A DNA stretch of 43,834 bases. Source: Bacillota bacterium (GTDB lineage: Bacteria; Bacillota; Bacilli; Alicyclobacillales; Alicyclobacillaceae). Within the stretch, counting starts at the first letter, position 1. Every line of letters starts with the position of its first letter. The stretch lies in contig JAJZAV010000003.1 in NCBI GenBank assembly GCA_021799255.1, forward strand, positions 1 to 43,834, written 5' to 3'. Shown here piece by piece: positions 1 through 8,556 of this stretch. The translations under genes and the position numbers were made by a program. A model generated the notes under the pieces. It did no database searches. It was not told the DNA's origin and was given only the letters and a program-made list of their open reading frames with translations.

Positions 1-41
1 GTGGGTACCTGATGCGTCCTACCCGAAGGGAGTAGAAATGT

Positions 42-962
42 ATGTCTGTTCCCAGTGTTGATGCAACACAGGTGCAAAGAACCAAGAGGGCCGACAGCGT
101 CTCCAATATGATTCGTGCGTACTTTGACTTGACGAAACCGCGCATCATGTTGTTGCTGTTGTTTACCGCGTATTGCGCGATGCTGGTTGGGGCGCGAGGT
201 GTGCCGGACGCGAGAGTCACACTTTGGACACTCTTGGGATTAGCCATGTCCTGCGGCGGGTCTGCCTCGTTGAACATGTGGTATGATAGGGACATCGACG
301 CGCTGATGAAGCGCACGTCAAGCAGGCCCGTGCCAGCTGGTCTTGTGCAAGCTCAGAATGCGTTGTGGTTTGGACTTATTTTGGAGGTTTTGTCGGTCCT
401 TCTTCTGGCGTCCATGGTGAACGTTCTCACGGCGCTCTTGTCCTTCGGCGGATTCGTATACTACGTTTTCGTCTATACCATGTGGCTAAAGCGCAGGACT
501 CCACAAAACATTGTAATTGGTGGCGGTGCGGGAGCGTTTCCGCCGCTGGTCGGTTGGGCGGCCGTGACAGGCCATCTGGGGATAGCCGCGCTTCTAATGT
601 TCGCCATCGTCTTCTTCTGGACGCCGCCGCATTTTTGGTCGCTGGCGATTTACAAGAATGATGATTATGTGAAGGCGAATATTCCGATGATGCCGGTTGT
701 AAGGGGAGTTCGCACCACGAAGTGGCAGAGCTTTGGCTACACTCTAGTTTTGCTAGCGTCTTCGGTTGGACTCTACTTCACGGGCAGCGTGAACCTCGTG
801 TACTTGATTGTCGCGCTCCTCGCAGGTTTGGCCTTTACCGTTTATACGGTGCTCTTGATTCGTGAGGACGATTCGTCCGTCAAATGGGCGAAGAAGACCT
901 TCAAGTTTTCGCTTCTTTACTTGCCCGTCGTGTTTCTTTGCATGGTGGTGGGCATGAAGTAA
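42..962 (+). CDS. ctaB: Protoheme IX farnesyltransferase (heme O synthase)
   Basis: This UbiA-family integral membrane prenyltransferase adds a farnesyl group to heme B to give heme O, the first step toward heme A for aa3-type cytochrome oxidase. The sequence shows about nine hydrophobic segments and both Asp-rich motifs of the family, NMWYDRDID in the first third and YKNDDYVKANIP in the second half, with the basic stretch MKRTSSRPVPAG between. The 306-residue length is normal for CtaB. ATG at 42 was chosen because it is preceded at good spacing by GAAGGGAGT; the ATG four bases earlier is out of frame. The next gene, 62 bases downstream, is ctaA, the following pathway step, so they are probably co-transcribed. 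The promoter lies outside or at the very edge of the window. Confidence 0.95.
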   Translation: MSVPSVDATQVQRTKRADSVSNMIRAYFDLTKPRIMLLLLFTAYCAMLVGARGVPDARVTLWTLLGLAMSCGGSASLNMWYDRDIDALMKRTSSRPVPAGLVQAQNALWFGLILEVLSVLLLASMVNVLTALLSFGGFVYYVFVYTMWLKRRTPQNIVIGGGAGAFPPLVGWAAVTGHLGIAALLMFAIVFFWTPPHFWSLAIYKNDDYVKANIPMMPVVRGVRTTKWQSFGYTLVLLASSVGLYFTGSVNLVYLIVALLAGLAFTVYTVLLIREDDSSVKWAKKTFKFSLLYLPVVFLCMVVGMK

Positions 963-1024
963 AGGTTTTTAAAGCAAAGGTTTTGTTGTATTGAATATCG
1001 TTCTGGCAACGAAGCGATTGGGGG

Positions 1025-2026
1025 ATGAAAGGAATGCAGATTCCCCGGGGCAAAAGCCCGTATGCGGTGGTCATTCGAGTCTTGTCGGTCGTGACCCTCA
1101 TCGGGCTTTTCGCCATAAACATTGTGGGATTCATTGACACGGAAACAGGATCCGCGTTTGGCTGTGGAACTCAGTGGCCTTTGTGCCATGGGGCAATCAT
1201 TCCATCGGTGTGGGGCCTGCACACCATTATTGAGTTCATGCACCGAGCTCTGGTGGCCGTTGTGACCATTCTTTTGCTCGGCCTTGCAGTGACGGCGTGG
1301 GTGGCGTACCGCCAGTGGCGCGAGGTAAAAGTCCTCATTCTTATCTCGGTTGGCTTTGTGTTTGTGCAGGCGGCGCTCGGCGCAATTGGCGTCGTGTACG
1401 GAGATCCACCAGCGTTTTTGGCCAGTCACTTCGGATGTTCGTTGCTTGCGTTCGCAGGGGTCGTATTGCTGTTTATCGTGCTTCGCAAAATTAACCGCAC
1501 GATGGTTGAATATGAACGGCCAATGCCACTGCATTCGGATGCCGTGGATCCGCGCTTTCGCTTTTGGGTGTGGTTTTCATTAGTTTACATTTATCTCGCG
1601 ATGTACGTAGGTGCTTATATTTCAAGTGTGGGTGCTGGAGACCAGTTTCGGGGGTGGCCCTTTCCCACGGAAAGTTATTCTGCCGCACATGCTGCACTGT
1701 ACCTGGACTGGTTGCATCGTTCCATCGCGCTGGGCTTGGTTCTGCTGATGTTGCGCCTCTTTTTCTTAGCGAGAGGCATGCGTAAGGATAGGCCAGACTT
1801 GATGGTTGCGAGCGTATGGACGGTAGTGTTTGTGCTCGCGCAGGCTGTTAGCGGTGCGTTGCTCGTCTTTAGCCACGTAAGCCTGTGGGCGTTTTTGTTG
1901 CACGTAAGCATTATTTCGTTCCTTTTTACTGCCCTATGTTACCTCGGGATGCAGACCCTTCGGGCATCCAATCCCGTGAAATTGACCGTATCGCGGCCTG
2001 CGGACCTCGGACATGCGAAGGCCTAA
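1025..2026 (+). CDS. ctaA: Heme A synthase
   Basis: CtaA/COX15-family membrane protein that oxidises the C8 methyl group of heme O to the formyl group of heme A. The protein (333 residues) has about eight membrane segments in two four-helix halves. The extracellular loop after the first helix carries the Bacillus-type cysteine pair in FGCGTQWPLCHG (CX6C), known in CtaA from Bacillus to matter for activity. Heme-ligand histidine candidates are visible in IIEFMHRAL, LASHFGCS, DWLHRSIAL and LLHVSIIS. ATG 1025 follows a G-rich stretch (GATTGGGGG) and a second in-frame ATG sits at 1034, so the exact start is a little uncertain. The gene follows ctaB closely and completes the heme A branch. Confidence 0.93.
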   Translation: MKGMQIPRGKSPYAVVIRVLSVVTLIGLFAINIVGFIDTETGSAFGCGTQWPLCHGAIIPSVWGLHTIIEFMHRALVAVVTILLLGLAVTAWVAYRQWREVKVLILISVGFVFVQAALGAIGVVYGDPPAFLASHFGCSLLAFAGVVLLFIVLRKINRTMVEYERPMPLHSDAVDPRFRFWVWFSLVYIYLAMYVGAYISSVGAGDQFRGWPFPTESYSAAHAALYLDWLHRSIALGLVLLMLRLFFLARGMRKDRPDLMVASVWTVVFVLAQAVSGALLVFSHVSLWAFLLHVSIISFLFTALCYLGMQTLRASNPVKLTVSRPADLGHAKA

Positions 2027-2116
2027 CGTATCGAGGGTTTGCTGCAGCCCTTTCGGATTGGTAATACCTGTTGAATTTTGTTCCAGGACTTCGAGGATGT
2101 GGCGGGTGATGTAGCG

Positions 2117-2449
2117 GTGAAGTATGCGGGATTCGGTGTTGGCCTTGGCGGAGTGGCCTTGGGATTCGTGACGGCGTACATTCAACGATATGGGTTTGTT
2201 CACTCAGGAGCGCAAGTGACTGGACCTTATGGAGCCACCCTTGCGGTCGCTCTGCTTGGCATGGTGGGGGCAATCCTGCTCCTGATGGGCCGTTACCGCA
2301 GCGGCGCTTGGATTAGCATCGCCACCTCCGTGCTCGGCGCGTTCACGTCGCTGGAGCTGTGGCTGGCCCCGGGTAGTTTCTTTCTTGTGGCTGGATTCAT
2401 TGGCTTCACCAGCCTTGGCTCCCAGAGCGAAAATAGCAGCGCTGGCTGA
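2117..2449 (+). CDS. Small multipass membrane protein, unknown function
   Basis: A hydrophobic protein of about 110 residues with three to four predicted membrane helices, including KYAGFGVGLGGVALGFV, ATLAVALLGMVGAILLLMG, ISIATSVLGAF and FFLVAGFIGFTSLG. The alternating hydrophobic blocks and short charged GRYRSG loop recall small DUF4064-like Firmicute membrane proteins, but I cannot assign a family with confidence. The open frame begins at a TTG at 2078. GTG 2117 was preferred because GGGTGAT precedes it at good spacing and the first helix starts right after it; GTG 2099 is possible. It lies 90 bases after ctaA in the same direction and before the terminator at 2531, so it may be the last full gene of the cta transcript. 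Confidence 0.55.
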   Translation: MKYAGFGVGLGGVALGFVTAYIQRYGFVHSGAQVTGPYGATLAVALLGMVGAILLLMGRYRSGAWISIATSVLGAFTSLELWLAPGSFFLVAGFIGFTSLGSQSENSSAG

Positions 2450-2507
2450 AAGGGAAATTGCCGAAAGCTGATTCGGCGTTCCCTTGGCACTCGTGACAGG
2501 AGGACCC

Positions 2508-2531
2508 ATGGTTTTACGTTGGTACGTCTGA
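2508..2531 (+). CDS. Possible 7-codon mini-ORF (MVLRWYV)
   Basis: An ATG preceded at ideal spacing by AGGAGG opens a frame of only seven codons, MVLRWYV, ending with TGA directly at the foot of the intrinsic terminator at 2531. The Shine-Dalgarno match is better than those of the three upstream genes. It may be a chance match, a remnant of a longer gene, or a translated tail that affects termination. No downstream gene on this strand would be attenuated, because the next gene is convergent. Confidence 0.2.
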   Translation: MVLRWYV

Positions 2532-2575
2532 AAGAAGCTGGGCCGATTGTAACCATCGGTCCAGCTTCTTTGTTG
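2531..2575 (+). terminator. Intrinsic terminator after the cta genes (bidirectional)
   Basis: AAGAAGCTGGGCCGAT pairs with ATCGGTCCAGCTTCTT (16 pairs, one G-U) across a short loop and is followed by TGTTGT. The other strand gives an AAGAAGCTGG stem followed by TTTC. It sits between the cta transcript and the convergent membrane-protein gene and can serve both. Confidence 0.8.
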
Positions 2576-2659
2576 TGCCTCGGGTCTCGACGAAGCCCGA
2601 GGCGTGGTCGTGCAATGCGCCAACATCTTGTTTCTCCAAAACGAACGGGCCAACCTGGG

Positions 2660-3772
2660 TTAGACCGACGCTCGGTTTCCATGGAGGTCCTCGGTCGACG
2701 CGGACCGTTGATGACGTTTCTCCTTCGTCGGTCTCTTCAGGGCGTGAGGCATCCACACGAACAGTGCCACGATGGGAGCCGTGTCGATGGAAAGGGCGAA
2801 CGAGATGTTTAGCCCGAGGTTTTGGCTGACCCACCAAGTGAAGATCAAAAAGGCGGAGGCTACGACGCGGGTGATGAGAATTGGACGACGCAGGATGGTG
2901 AGAATTGCGAATAAAAGAAGCGTGGCGACGACGATGGCGTTCCAGACGACTGGATGAGCGATAAATGCTCCAGCAACCGAATCAATGGCTGAAGTGACGA
3001 ATCGGGGTTCCGCAAAGGCCGAATTTGTCTGGAAGGCCTGTCGCATGCCCGTTGGCGTCCATAAGCCATTGCTTGGCAGGGCTTCCTCTACTGCTGCGAG
3101 CAACCAGAAGCTGACGAGCCCAATGCGTGTAAAAGCAGCCATGCGAGGTTCATCTAAGTTCGGAAGTGCGAGAAGCACAAGCGAGAAGGCCATGAGAAGG
3201 CCGGGTCCAGGCCATCCTCCAAGGAATCCGAGATTGGCGTGAAAAGTCCCTCCGAAGCCGTTGGTTACCCAGACGAAGAGGGAGACGAACGCTCCAGTCC
3301 AGGCAACGAACCGCCCCCAGCCGCGCCCACGGCCAGTCCATAGCAACGCTCCGACACTAAACTGAACCATGACGGAAAGCACATTCCAAGACATGGGGTG
3401 CTGGGCAAAACTATTCGCAAACCACGTCGAAGCATGCGAGACGTGAGGAACGAATGAGCCGGTGATGCCCGCGGAAGGATGCGGCCGTGACAAAAACTGA
3501 GGATTGATTTGGATGAGTGCACTTAGCATCCACGCGATGCTTAAGCCGTACCAGAGCGCGCGAGCCATCGGGGGCATGTGGGGGATGACCTTCTTGTGGA
3601 CAGTGGGAGTTGCCGATTTCGCGGCGGGATCGTCATCGCGAAGCACGTGAGCCAGCTTTGCCATTCCCCAAACCATGCCTACTTTCAAAATAACCAGAAA
3701 GCAGACGCCGACCGCCACATCGAGCAGGATCAGGTAGTACGTATGGATGAGTGGTGACGCCGGATTTGTCAC
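2660..3772 (-). CDS. Large multipass membrane protein, unknown function
   Basis: A 370-residue protein with eight to nine hydrophobic segments, beginning YYLILLDVAVGVCFLVILKVG and ending with a basic cytoplasmic tail (KRPTKEKRHQRS). A glycine-rich motif NGFGGTFHANLGFLGGWPGPGLL lies mid-protein between membrane segments. The GTG start at 3772 is supported by AAAGGAGG nine bases upstream on the minus strand. I do not recognise the family. It is not CtaG, DoxX or a classic transporter by eye. It converges on the cta genes and is divergent from the GntR gene, so the neighbourhood gives no firm clue. Confidence 0.75.
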   Translation of the reverse strand: MTNPASPLIHTYYLILLDVAVGVCFLVILKVGMVWGMAKLAHVLRDDDPAAKSATPTVHKKVIPHMPPMARALWYGLSIAWMLSALIQINPQFLSRPHPSAGITGSFVPHVSHASTWFANSFAQHPMSWNVLSVMVQFSVGALLWTGRGRGWGRFVAWTGAFVSLFVWVTNGFGGTFHANLGFLGGWPGPGLLMAFSLVLLALPNLDEPRMAAFTRIGLVSFWLLAAVEEALPSNGLWTPTGMRQAFQTNSAFAEPRFVTSAIDSVAGAFIAHPVVWNAIVVATLLLFAILTILRRPILITRVVASAFLIFTWWVSQNLGLNISFALSIDTAPIVALFVWMPHALKRPTKEKRHQRSASTEDLHGNRASV

Positions 3773-3989
3773 TTCTGACAGCCTCCTTTTTCAGCGTTCG
3801 GATGCTATGGGACGTCAAATCGAATTCGATTGCTGCATGAAACCTGGGGCGTAGCCACAAGGATACACATTCTAGTCTAACGCTATTTCCGACAGTTTGG
3901 GGAACAAAATTTCGAACATTCCATTAAGTAGCGGTACAAAAAGGAAGATTGCGACTTTCAGATATGGAATGAGGCGCAAATCGGCGTGA
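3773..3989. other. Divergent intergenic region
   Basis: This forms most of the roughly 350-base gap between the membrane-protein gene (minus strand) and gntR. It holds the Shine-Dalgarno of the former at its left edge. A TAGAAT -10-like hexamer on the minus strand near 3869-3874 lacks a good -35. No RNA gene, repeat or additional ORF was seen. The gntR promoter and operator are listed separately. Confidence 0.4.
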
Positions 3990-4018
3990 TTGACCAGGTT
4001 CCGTGTGTCTTGTATTGT
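3990..4018 (+). promoter_or_regulatory. Candidate sigma-A promoter of the GntR gene
   Basis: TTGACC (3990-3995), a 17-base spacer and TATTGT (4013-4018). The candidate operator TTGTATGCAA begins at the last base of the -10 box, which suggests autorepression. Confidence 0.5.
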
Positions 4019-4027
4019 TGTATGCAA
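4018..4027. promoter_or_regulatory. Candidate GntR operator, site 1
   Basis: TTGTATGCAA differs by one base from the perfect palindrome TTGTATACAA found at 9495. It directly follows the -10 of the gntR promoter. FCD-type GntR regulators of sugar-acid genes commonly bind short palindromes of this kind, usually repressing until a sugar-acid intermediate binds. Confidence 0.5.
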
Positions 4028-4122
4028 TAAGGATTGCCTATTCATCGTGACGGATCGATGTCCTATTCGCTAATCCCAATCGCTGGGGCATTGGACGATG
4101 CCGTACATTTGGAGAGAACAGA

Positions 4123-4818
4123 ATGAACTATTCGTCGGCAAGCAAGAAGAGCCTCGGAGAGCAGGCGTACGAACAGATCCGCGAAGCCATCATCACGCTG
4201 CAGTTTAAACCCGGCCAAATGGTTTATGAATCGGAACTCGGGGCGAGGCTCGGCATGAGTCGGACGCCAGTGCGAGAGGGCATCCGGATGCTGCTCATGG
4301 AGGATCTTATCGAAGTGTTGCCACAACGAGGAATGCGAGTATCGCTGATCTCGCAAGCGAAGGTTGAAGACATCCGGTTTGTCAGAGAAAGCCTTGAGGT
4401 TAGCGCGTTCCGCCAAGTGGCCGGACAGTGGCACCAGGACGACAAAGGATTTGCTTTAGCGGGGAAACAGCTCACGAACCTTCTCGAAGAACAGCGCGCC
4501 GCAGGTCAGGAGGGGGATGTTCTTGCCTTCTTGAACCTCGATGAGGCGTTTCATCGGCTCATCATGGAACAGACTCGAAATCATACACTCATCGCGGTGG
4601 TTTCACAGATGCGCAGCCATTTGAATCGGGTAAGGCTGCTTGGACTTCGGGGGAGCTCCTCGATGGAGTCGCTGGTCAATGAACATCAATCCATGTTAAA
4701 CGCCATTATGAATAACGACGAGGCAACGACCGTTCAGATACTGACGTACCACCTGCGTCGCCTCAGGGCAGATCTTGCCCCGCTTCACGCAAAGTTTCCT
4801 GATTACTTCATTGATTAA
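4123..4818 (+). CDS. FCD-type GntR transcriptional regulator of sugar-acid genes
   Basis: 231 residues. The N-terminal winged helix-turn-helix (about residues 5-75) shows the GntR signature EQAYEQIREAIITLQFKPGQ, then LGARLGMSRTPVREGIRML. The C-terminal all-helical FCD effector domain (about 80-225) has the expected metal- and ligand-binding acidic and His residues in LDEAFHRLIMEQ, NEHQSMLNAI and TYHLRRL. The ATG start is supported by GGAGAG upstream. By family, the effector is probably a sugar acid or a keto-deoxy intermediate. The gene is followed by the pentonate-dehydratase operon in the same direction. Matching palindromes at its own promoter, before that operon and before the enolase-family gene make it the likely local regulator of the pathway. 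Confidence 0.88.
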   Translation: MNYSSASKKSLGEQAYEQIREAIITLQFKPGQMVYESELGARLGMSRTPVREGIRMLLMEDLIEVLPQRGMRVSLISQAKVEDIRFVRESLEVSAFRQVAGQWHQDDKGFALAGKQLTNLLEEQRAAGQEGDVLAFLNLDEAFHRLIMEQTRNHTLIAVVSQMRSHLNRVRLLGLRGSSSMESLVNEHQSMLNAIMNNDEATTVQILTYHLRRLRADLAPLHAKFPDYFID

Positions 4819-4914
4819 TTCCCTATCTGTAATCTAACACTCCCTATCTCACACTTCGTAGCCGCAATAACACTCACTCATGGATTCATCAGACTACTCT
4901 GTGCAATGTTCCGG

Positions 4915-4936
4915 TATTGAATACAAGTATACAATA
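4915..4936. promoter_or_regulatory. Candidate GntR operator, site 2
   Basis: TATTGAATACAAGTATACAATA is 18/22 self-complementary (TATTGnATACnnGTATnCAATA) and contains GTATACAA in common with site 3. It lies about 90 bases upstream of the pentonate dehydratase start and overlaps a possible TACAAT -10 box. A clear -35 was not seen. Confidence 0.5.
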
Positions 4937-5026
4937 GTAGTCATCAGTAGGATGTCCCAGCGAGAAATGGCTCTTAGGCATTCCCACAAAGAAAAGGATG
5001 CAAGACAATAAGGGGTGTTCCTCATC

Positions 5027-7036
5027 ATGTCGCGTATTTCGCAGGCACAGGAGGGAGGGGCTGGAGAACTTCTGGCCCAGCTTATGGAAACCGCGAACGA
5101 CTCTATCTATCAAGTGCCTACCCATGCGCCAGGGCCTCAGGGATCTCTACCTCTTTCCCCGGAAATTCTAAGAGAGTGGGCCAGCGGGGATCTCTTCGGC
5201 CTCACGCAAAGCGTAGGGATGGGGTGGGATCCCTCCCGGGTGCTCGGTAGCCACGTGCTCGTTCTCAGTACACAAGGGGGAATTCGGGAGGCCGATGGGA
5301 CCCCCGTCGCACTCGGATACCACACGGGACACTACGAAATCGGGCTCCTCGTGCGGGCGGCGGCTGAGCAATTGCGCAGCCTGGGCGCTGTACCATTCTC
5401 CGCCTATGTCAGCGATCCGTGTGACGGCCGTTCCCAAGGGACCACGGGAATGTTTGATTCCCTGCCGTACCGCAATGATGCTGCCATGGTGATGAGGCGG
5501 CTGATTCGATCGCTTCCCACGCGCAAGGCCGTCCTTGGCATCGCTACGTGCGACAAAGGACTGCCGGCGACGATGCTTGCCGTTGCTTCCCAAGGCGCAA
5601 CGCCTGCCATGATTGTCCCGGGCGGGGTCACGTTGTCCCCGACTGAGGGTGAAGACGCAGCGAAGATCCAAACCATCGGCGTGAGGTATGCGAGAGGCGA
5701 GATCACGCTCGAGGAAGCCTCCGAGCTTTCGTGCCGGGCTTGCGCATCCCCGGGCGGTGGGTGCCAGTTCCTCGGCACGGCCGCGACGGCGCAGGTGGTT
5801 GCGGAAGCGTTGGGGCTGACCGTTCCCCACGCCGCCCTAGCGCCTTCCGGGCAACCTATTTGGGAGGAACTCGCAAGGCAATCCGCCACGACATTAATGC
5901 GGATGGTGAGCCAGGGCATCGGAGTGCGAGACATTCTGACGGACGAGGCGATTCATAACGCGATGGTGGTGCATGCGGCGTTCGGTGGTTCTACCAACCT
6001 GCTTTTGCACCTGCCTGCCGTTGCGCACGCTGCGCATCTTACCGTGCCTACGGTGGACGATTGGAAGAGAATCAATCAGAAGGTCCCGAGAATCGTGAGC
6101 GTACTGCCGAATGGCCCCGTGGATCATCCGACCGTTCGAGTGTTTCTTGCGGGAGGCGTACCCGAAGTCATGCTTCACCTGCGGGAGGCCGGACTGCTCT
6201 TCACGAAAGCCAGGACGTGCACGGGATATACGGTGGATGAAGTGCTCGATTGGTGGCAAGGTTCCGAAAGGCGAAAGCGGCTTCGTGAGAGGTTGCTAGA
6301 GGTGGACGGTGTGGATCCCGACGACGTCATTTTGAGCCCGCAAAGGGCCGAAAAACGGAATATGAGATCGACCGTTACGTTCCCCGTCGGAAACTTGGCC
6401 CCGGAGGGATCTGTCATCAAGTCGGCGGCCATCCATCCCTCCGTCGTCGGCGAAGATGGGGTATATCGGCATGTGGGACCTGCCCGCGTATTCACTTCGG
6501 AGAGGGACGCCATTCGCGCCATCAAAAGCGGGGAGGTGGAGAAGGGTGATATCATGGTTCTCATAGGACGAGGGCCTTCGGGTACCGGGATGGAGGAAAC
6601 GTATCAACTCACGTCCGCGCTCAAGCACCTGTCCTACGGCAAGCACATCGCCCTTATCACCGATGCCCGTTTTTCGGGCGTATCCACCGGAGCGTGCATT
6701 GGGCACGTCGGTCCGGAGGCACTGGCTGGCGGTCCCATCGGAAAACTGCAAAACGGCGACGTTGTCGAGATTATCGTGAATCAGGTTGATCTCACGGGCG
6801 AGATTAACTTTCTGGGCACCAGGGACATGCGCGTGACCCCTGAGGAAGGGGCTATCATCTTGGCCGCTCGGGAACCGCATCCGGGACTCGGTGCGGATCC
6901 CGACCTGCCAGACGACACGCGACTCTGGGCGGCGCTGCAGTCCGTGAGCGGTGGGGCGTGGTCAGGGGCCGTGTACGACGTGGAGAAGATCTTGAAGGTC
7001 ATCGATGCGGGGAAGAAAGCGCTCGGTCTCGCGTAA
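5027..7036 (+). CDS. IlvD/Edd-family pentonate dehydratase, probably D-xylonate dehydratase (YjhG/YagF type)
   Basis: A 669-residue iron-sulfur dehydratase expected to convert D-xylonate (or a related aldonate) to 2-keto-3-deoxy-pentonate in the cytoplasm. Cluster-ligand cysteines appear at about 132 ([11 protein letters not shown]), 175 ([10 protein letters not shown]) and 246 ([14 protein letters not shown]). The last two contexts and the length of about 655-670 are typical of the YjhG/YagF subgroup rather than of dihydroxyacid dehydratase (about 560) or phosphogluconate dehydratase (about 605). The C-terminal half carries [24 protein letters not shown] 5027 was chosen because AAGGGG precedes it at 12 bases; the ORF-track GTG at 5015 sits inside that sequence. 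It heads a same-strand set with the semialdehyde dehydrogenase and FAH-fold gene, which supports a Weimberg-type route. The exact aldonate (xylonate, arabinonate, gluconate) is inference. Confidence 0.88.
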   Translation: MSRISQAQEGGAGELLAQLMETANDSIYQVPTHAPGPQGSLPLSPEILREWASGDLFGLTQSVGMGWDPSRVLGSHVLVLSTQGGIREADGTPVALGYHTGHYEIGLLVRAAAEQLRSLGAVPFSAYVSDPCDGRSQGTTGMFDSLPYRNDAAMVMRRLIRSLPTRKAVLGIATCDKGLPATMLAVASQGATPAMIVPGGVTLSPTEGEDAAKIQTIGVRYARGEITLEEASELSCRACASPGGGCQFLGTAATAQVVAEALGLTVPHAALAPSGQPIWEELARQSATTLMRMVSQGIGVRDILTDEAIHNAMVVHAAFGGSTNLLLHLPAVAHAAHLTVPTVDDWKRINQKVPRIVSVLPNGPVDHPTVRVFLAGGVPEVMLHLREAGLLFTKARTCTGYTVDEVLDWWQGSERRKRLRERLLEVDGVDPDDVILSPQRAEKRNMRSTVTFPVGNLAPEGSVIKSAAIHPSVVGEDGVYRHVGPARVFTSERDAIRAIKSGEVEKGDIMVLIGRGPSGTGMEETYQLTSALKHLSYGKHIALITDARFSGVSTGACIGHVGPEALAGGPIGKLQNGDVVEIIVNQVDLTGEINFLGTRDMRVTPEEGAIILAAREPHPGLGADPDLPDDTRLWAALQSVSGGAWSGAVYDVEKILKVIDAGKKALGLA

Positions 7037-7066
7037 AGGTTCTTACTATACAAGGAGGAATTGGCT

Positions 7067-8503
7067 ATGGAATCACGCAATTGGATAGGCGGGGAATGGA
7101 CCTCTCCGACTGCAGGCAGCCTGGCGGTTCTCAACCCGTCGGACGTGAAGGAAGAAATCGGGGTTTTGCATCTCTCCGGTGAATCGGACGTTCACGAGGC
7201 GGCAACGGCAGCCCGGGTGGCTCTGTCCTCTTGGTCCCGGATGTTGCCGTCCGCGCGGGGCGAGGTACTTTATAAAATGGCCGCCGTTCTTGAGCAGCAA
7301 TTGAATGAAGTGGCCGTGGTCGCAAGCCGTGAGATGGGCAAGCCCGTGGCGGAGATGCGCGGCGAGGTCAAGCGTGGCGTGGACCTCCTCCGCTACTACG
7401 CGGCGGAAGGCGTACGGCAAAACGGTGCGGTCATTCCCTCGACGCAGGTGAGCGTGCTCCAGTACACGAGGCGCGTCGCGCTCGGCGTCGTCGCCGTGAT
7501 CACGCCGTGGAACTTTCCTGTCGCCATCCCCATTTGGAAGATGGCACCAGCGCTCATTTGCGGAAATACCGTTGTCTGGAAGCCGGCGGAGTTCGCATCT
7601 CTGACGGCCGTGAAGCTCGCCGAGCTGTTTGCTTCCGCCGGTCTCCCGGCCGGCGTGCTGAACCTCGTCATCGGCAAGGGAAGCGTCGTTGGGACCGCCC
7701 TCTTGGAGAAGGAGGAGATTGATGCGGTCAGCTTCACCGGATCGACCCAGACGGGCATGTCCGTCGCGAGCGCGGCGGCAAAGCGAAACATCAAGTACCA
7801 GACGGAGATGGGCGGAAAGAACGCGGCCATCGTTCTTGCGGATGCGGATCTCACCTTGTCCGTGAACGCCGTGCTCAGCGGAGCCTTCCGTTCTGCGGGT
7901 CAGAAGTGTACGGCCACGAGCCGCGTCATCGTGGAAAAAGCCATTTACAACGAATTCCAGGCCCGCTTGCGCGACGAGTTGGCGAGAATCTCGTGCGGCA
8001 GCGCGCTCCTCGACAAGACGTATGTGGGGCCGGTGGCATCGAAGAGCCAGTTTGCCGGGGTCATGGAGTACGCGAACCTCGCGCAGAAGGATGCTCGGGT
8101 CATTGCAAAGGGGAACGTGGAAGCAAAGCTTGAGTCCGGGTACTACGTGCAACCCCTGGTGGTGGACGGGGTCGACGCGTCTCACAGGCTCGTTCAGGAG
8201 GAAGTGTTTGGTCCGCTCATGACGCTGCTTCCGGCCGACAATCTGGACCATGCGCTTGAACTTTGCAACAAAACGGTATATGGACTGAGCGCCGCCGTGT
8301 TCACGCGCGACATCACGAAGGGGATGCGATTCCTCGATGAGGCAGAGGCCGGCATGGTACGCATCAACCTCGAAACTGCGGGCGTCGAGTACCAGGCTCC
8401 GTTTGGCGGCATGAAGATGTCGAGTTCCCACAGCAGAGAACAAGGCCAGGCCGCGCTCGACTTTTACAGCCAGTTGAAAACGTGCGCCGTGTACTATGGC
8501 TGA
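7067..8503 (+). CDS. Aldehyde dehydrogenase, probable alpha-ketoglutarate semialdehyde dehydrogenase
   Basis: 478-residue NAD(P)-dependent aldehyde dehydrogenase. The cofactor-site Asn is in TPWNFPVAIP and the Lys in VVWKPAEF. The general base is about E247 (YQTEMGGKN) and the catalytic thiol about C281 (RSAGQKCTAT). ATG 7067 follows AAGGAGGAA at seven bases; the TTG at 7061 is too close. Located 30 bases after the pentonate dehydratase and 53 bases before the FAH-fold gene, it most plausibly oxidises 2,5-dioxopentanoate to 2-oxoglutarate, the last step of the Weimberg, arabinonate and glucarate routes. The substrate is inferred from context; the family assignment is firm. Confidence 0.88.
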   Translation: MESRNWIGGEWTSPTAGSLAVLNPSDVKEEIGVLHLSGESDVHEAATAARVALSSWSRMLPSARGEVLYKMAAVLEQQLNEVAVVASREMGKPVAEMRGEVKRGVDLLRYYAAEGVRQNGAVIPSTQVSVLQYTRRVALGVVAVITPWNFPVAIPIWKMAPALICGNTVVWKPAEFASLTAVKLAELFASAGLPAGVLNLVIGKGSVVGTALLEKEEIDAVSFTGSTQTGMSVASAAAKRNIKYQTEMGGKNAAIVLADADLTLSVNAVLSGAFRSAGQKCTATSRVIVEKAIYNEFQARLRDELARISCGSALLDKTYVGPVASKSQFAGVMEYANLAQKDARVIAKGNVEAKLESGYYVQPLVVDGVDASHRLVQEEVFGPLMTLLPADNLDHALELCNKTVYGLSAAVFTRDITKGMRFLDEAEAGMVRINLETAGVEYQAPFGGMKMSSSHSREQGQAALDFYSQLKTCAVYYG

Positions 8504-8556
8504 TCCTCGGCTTCATTGACGACCAAAGGCTGCACCATCAGATGGGAGGAGTCACC

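Noticed and set aside
7073-8443. 456-residue minus-strand ORF
   Set aside because: It is antisense to the aldehyde dehydrogenase with obvious Arg/His bias and no ribosome site.
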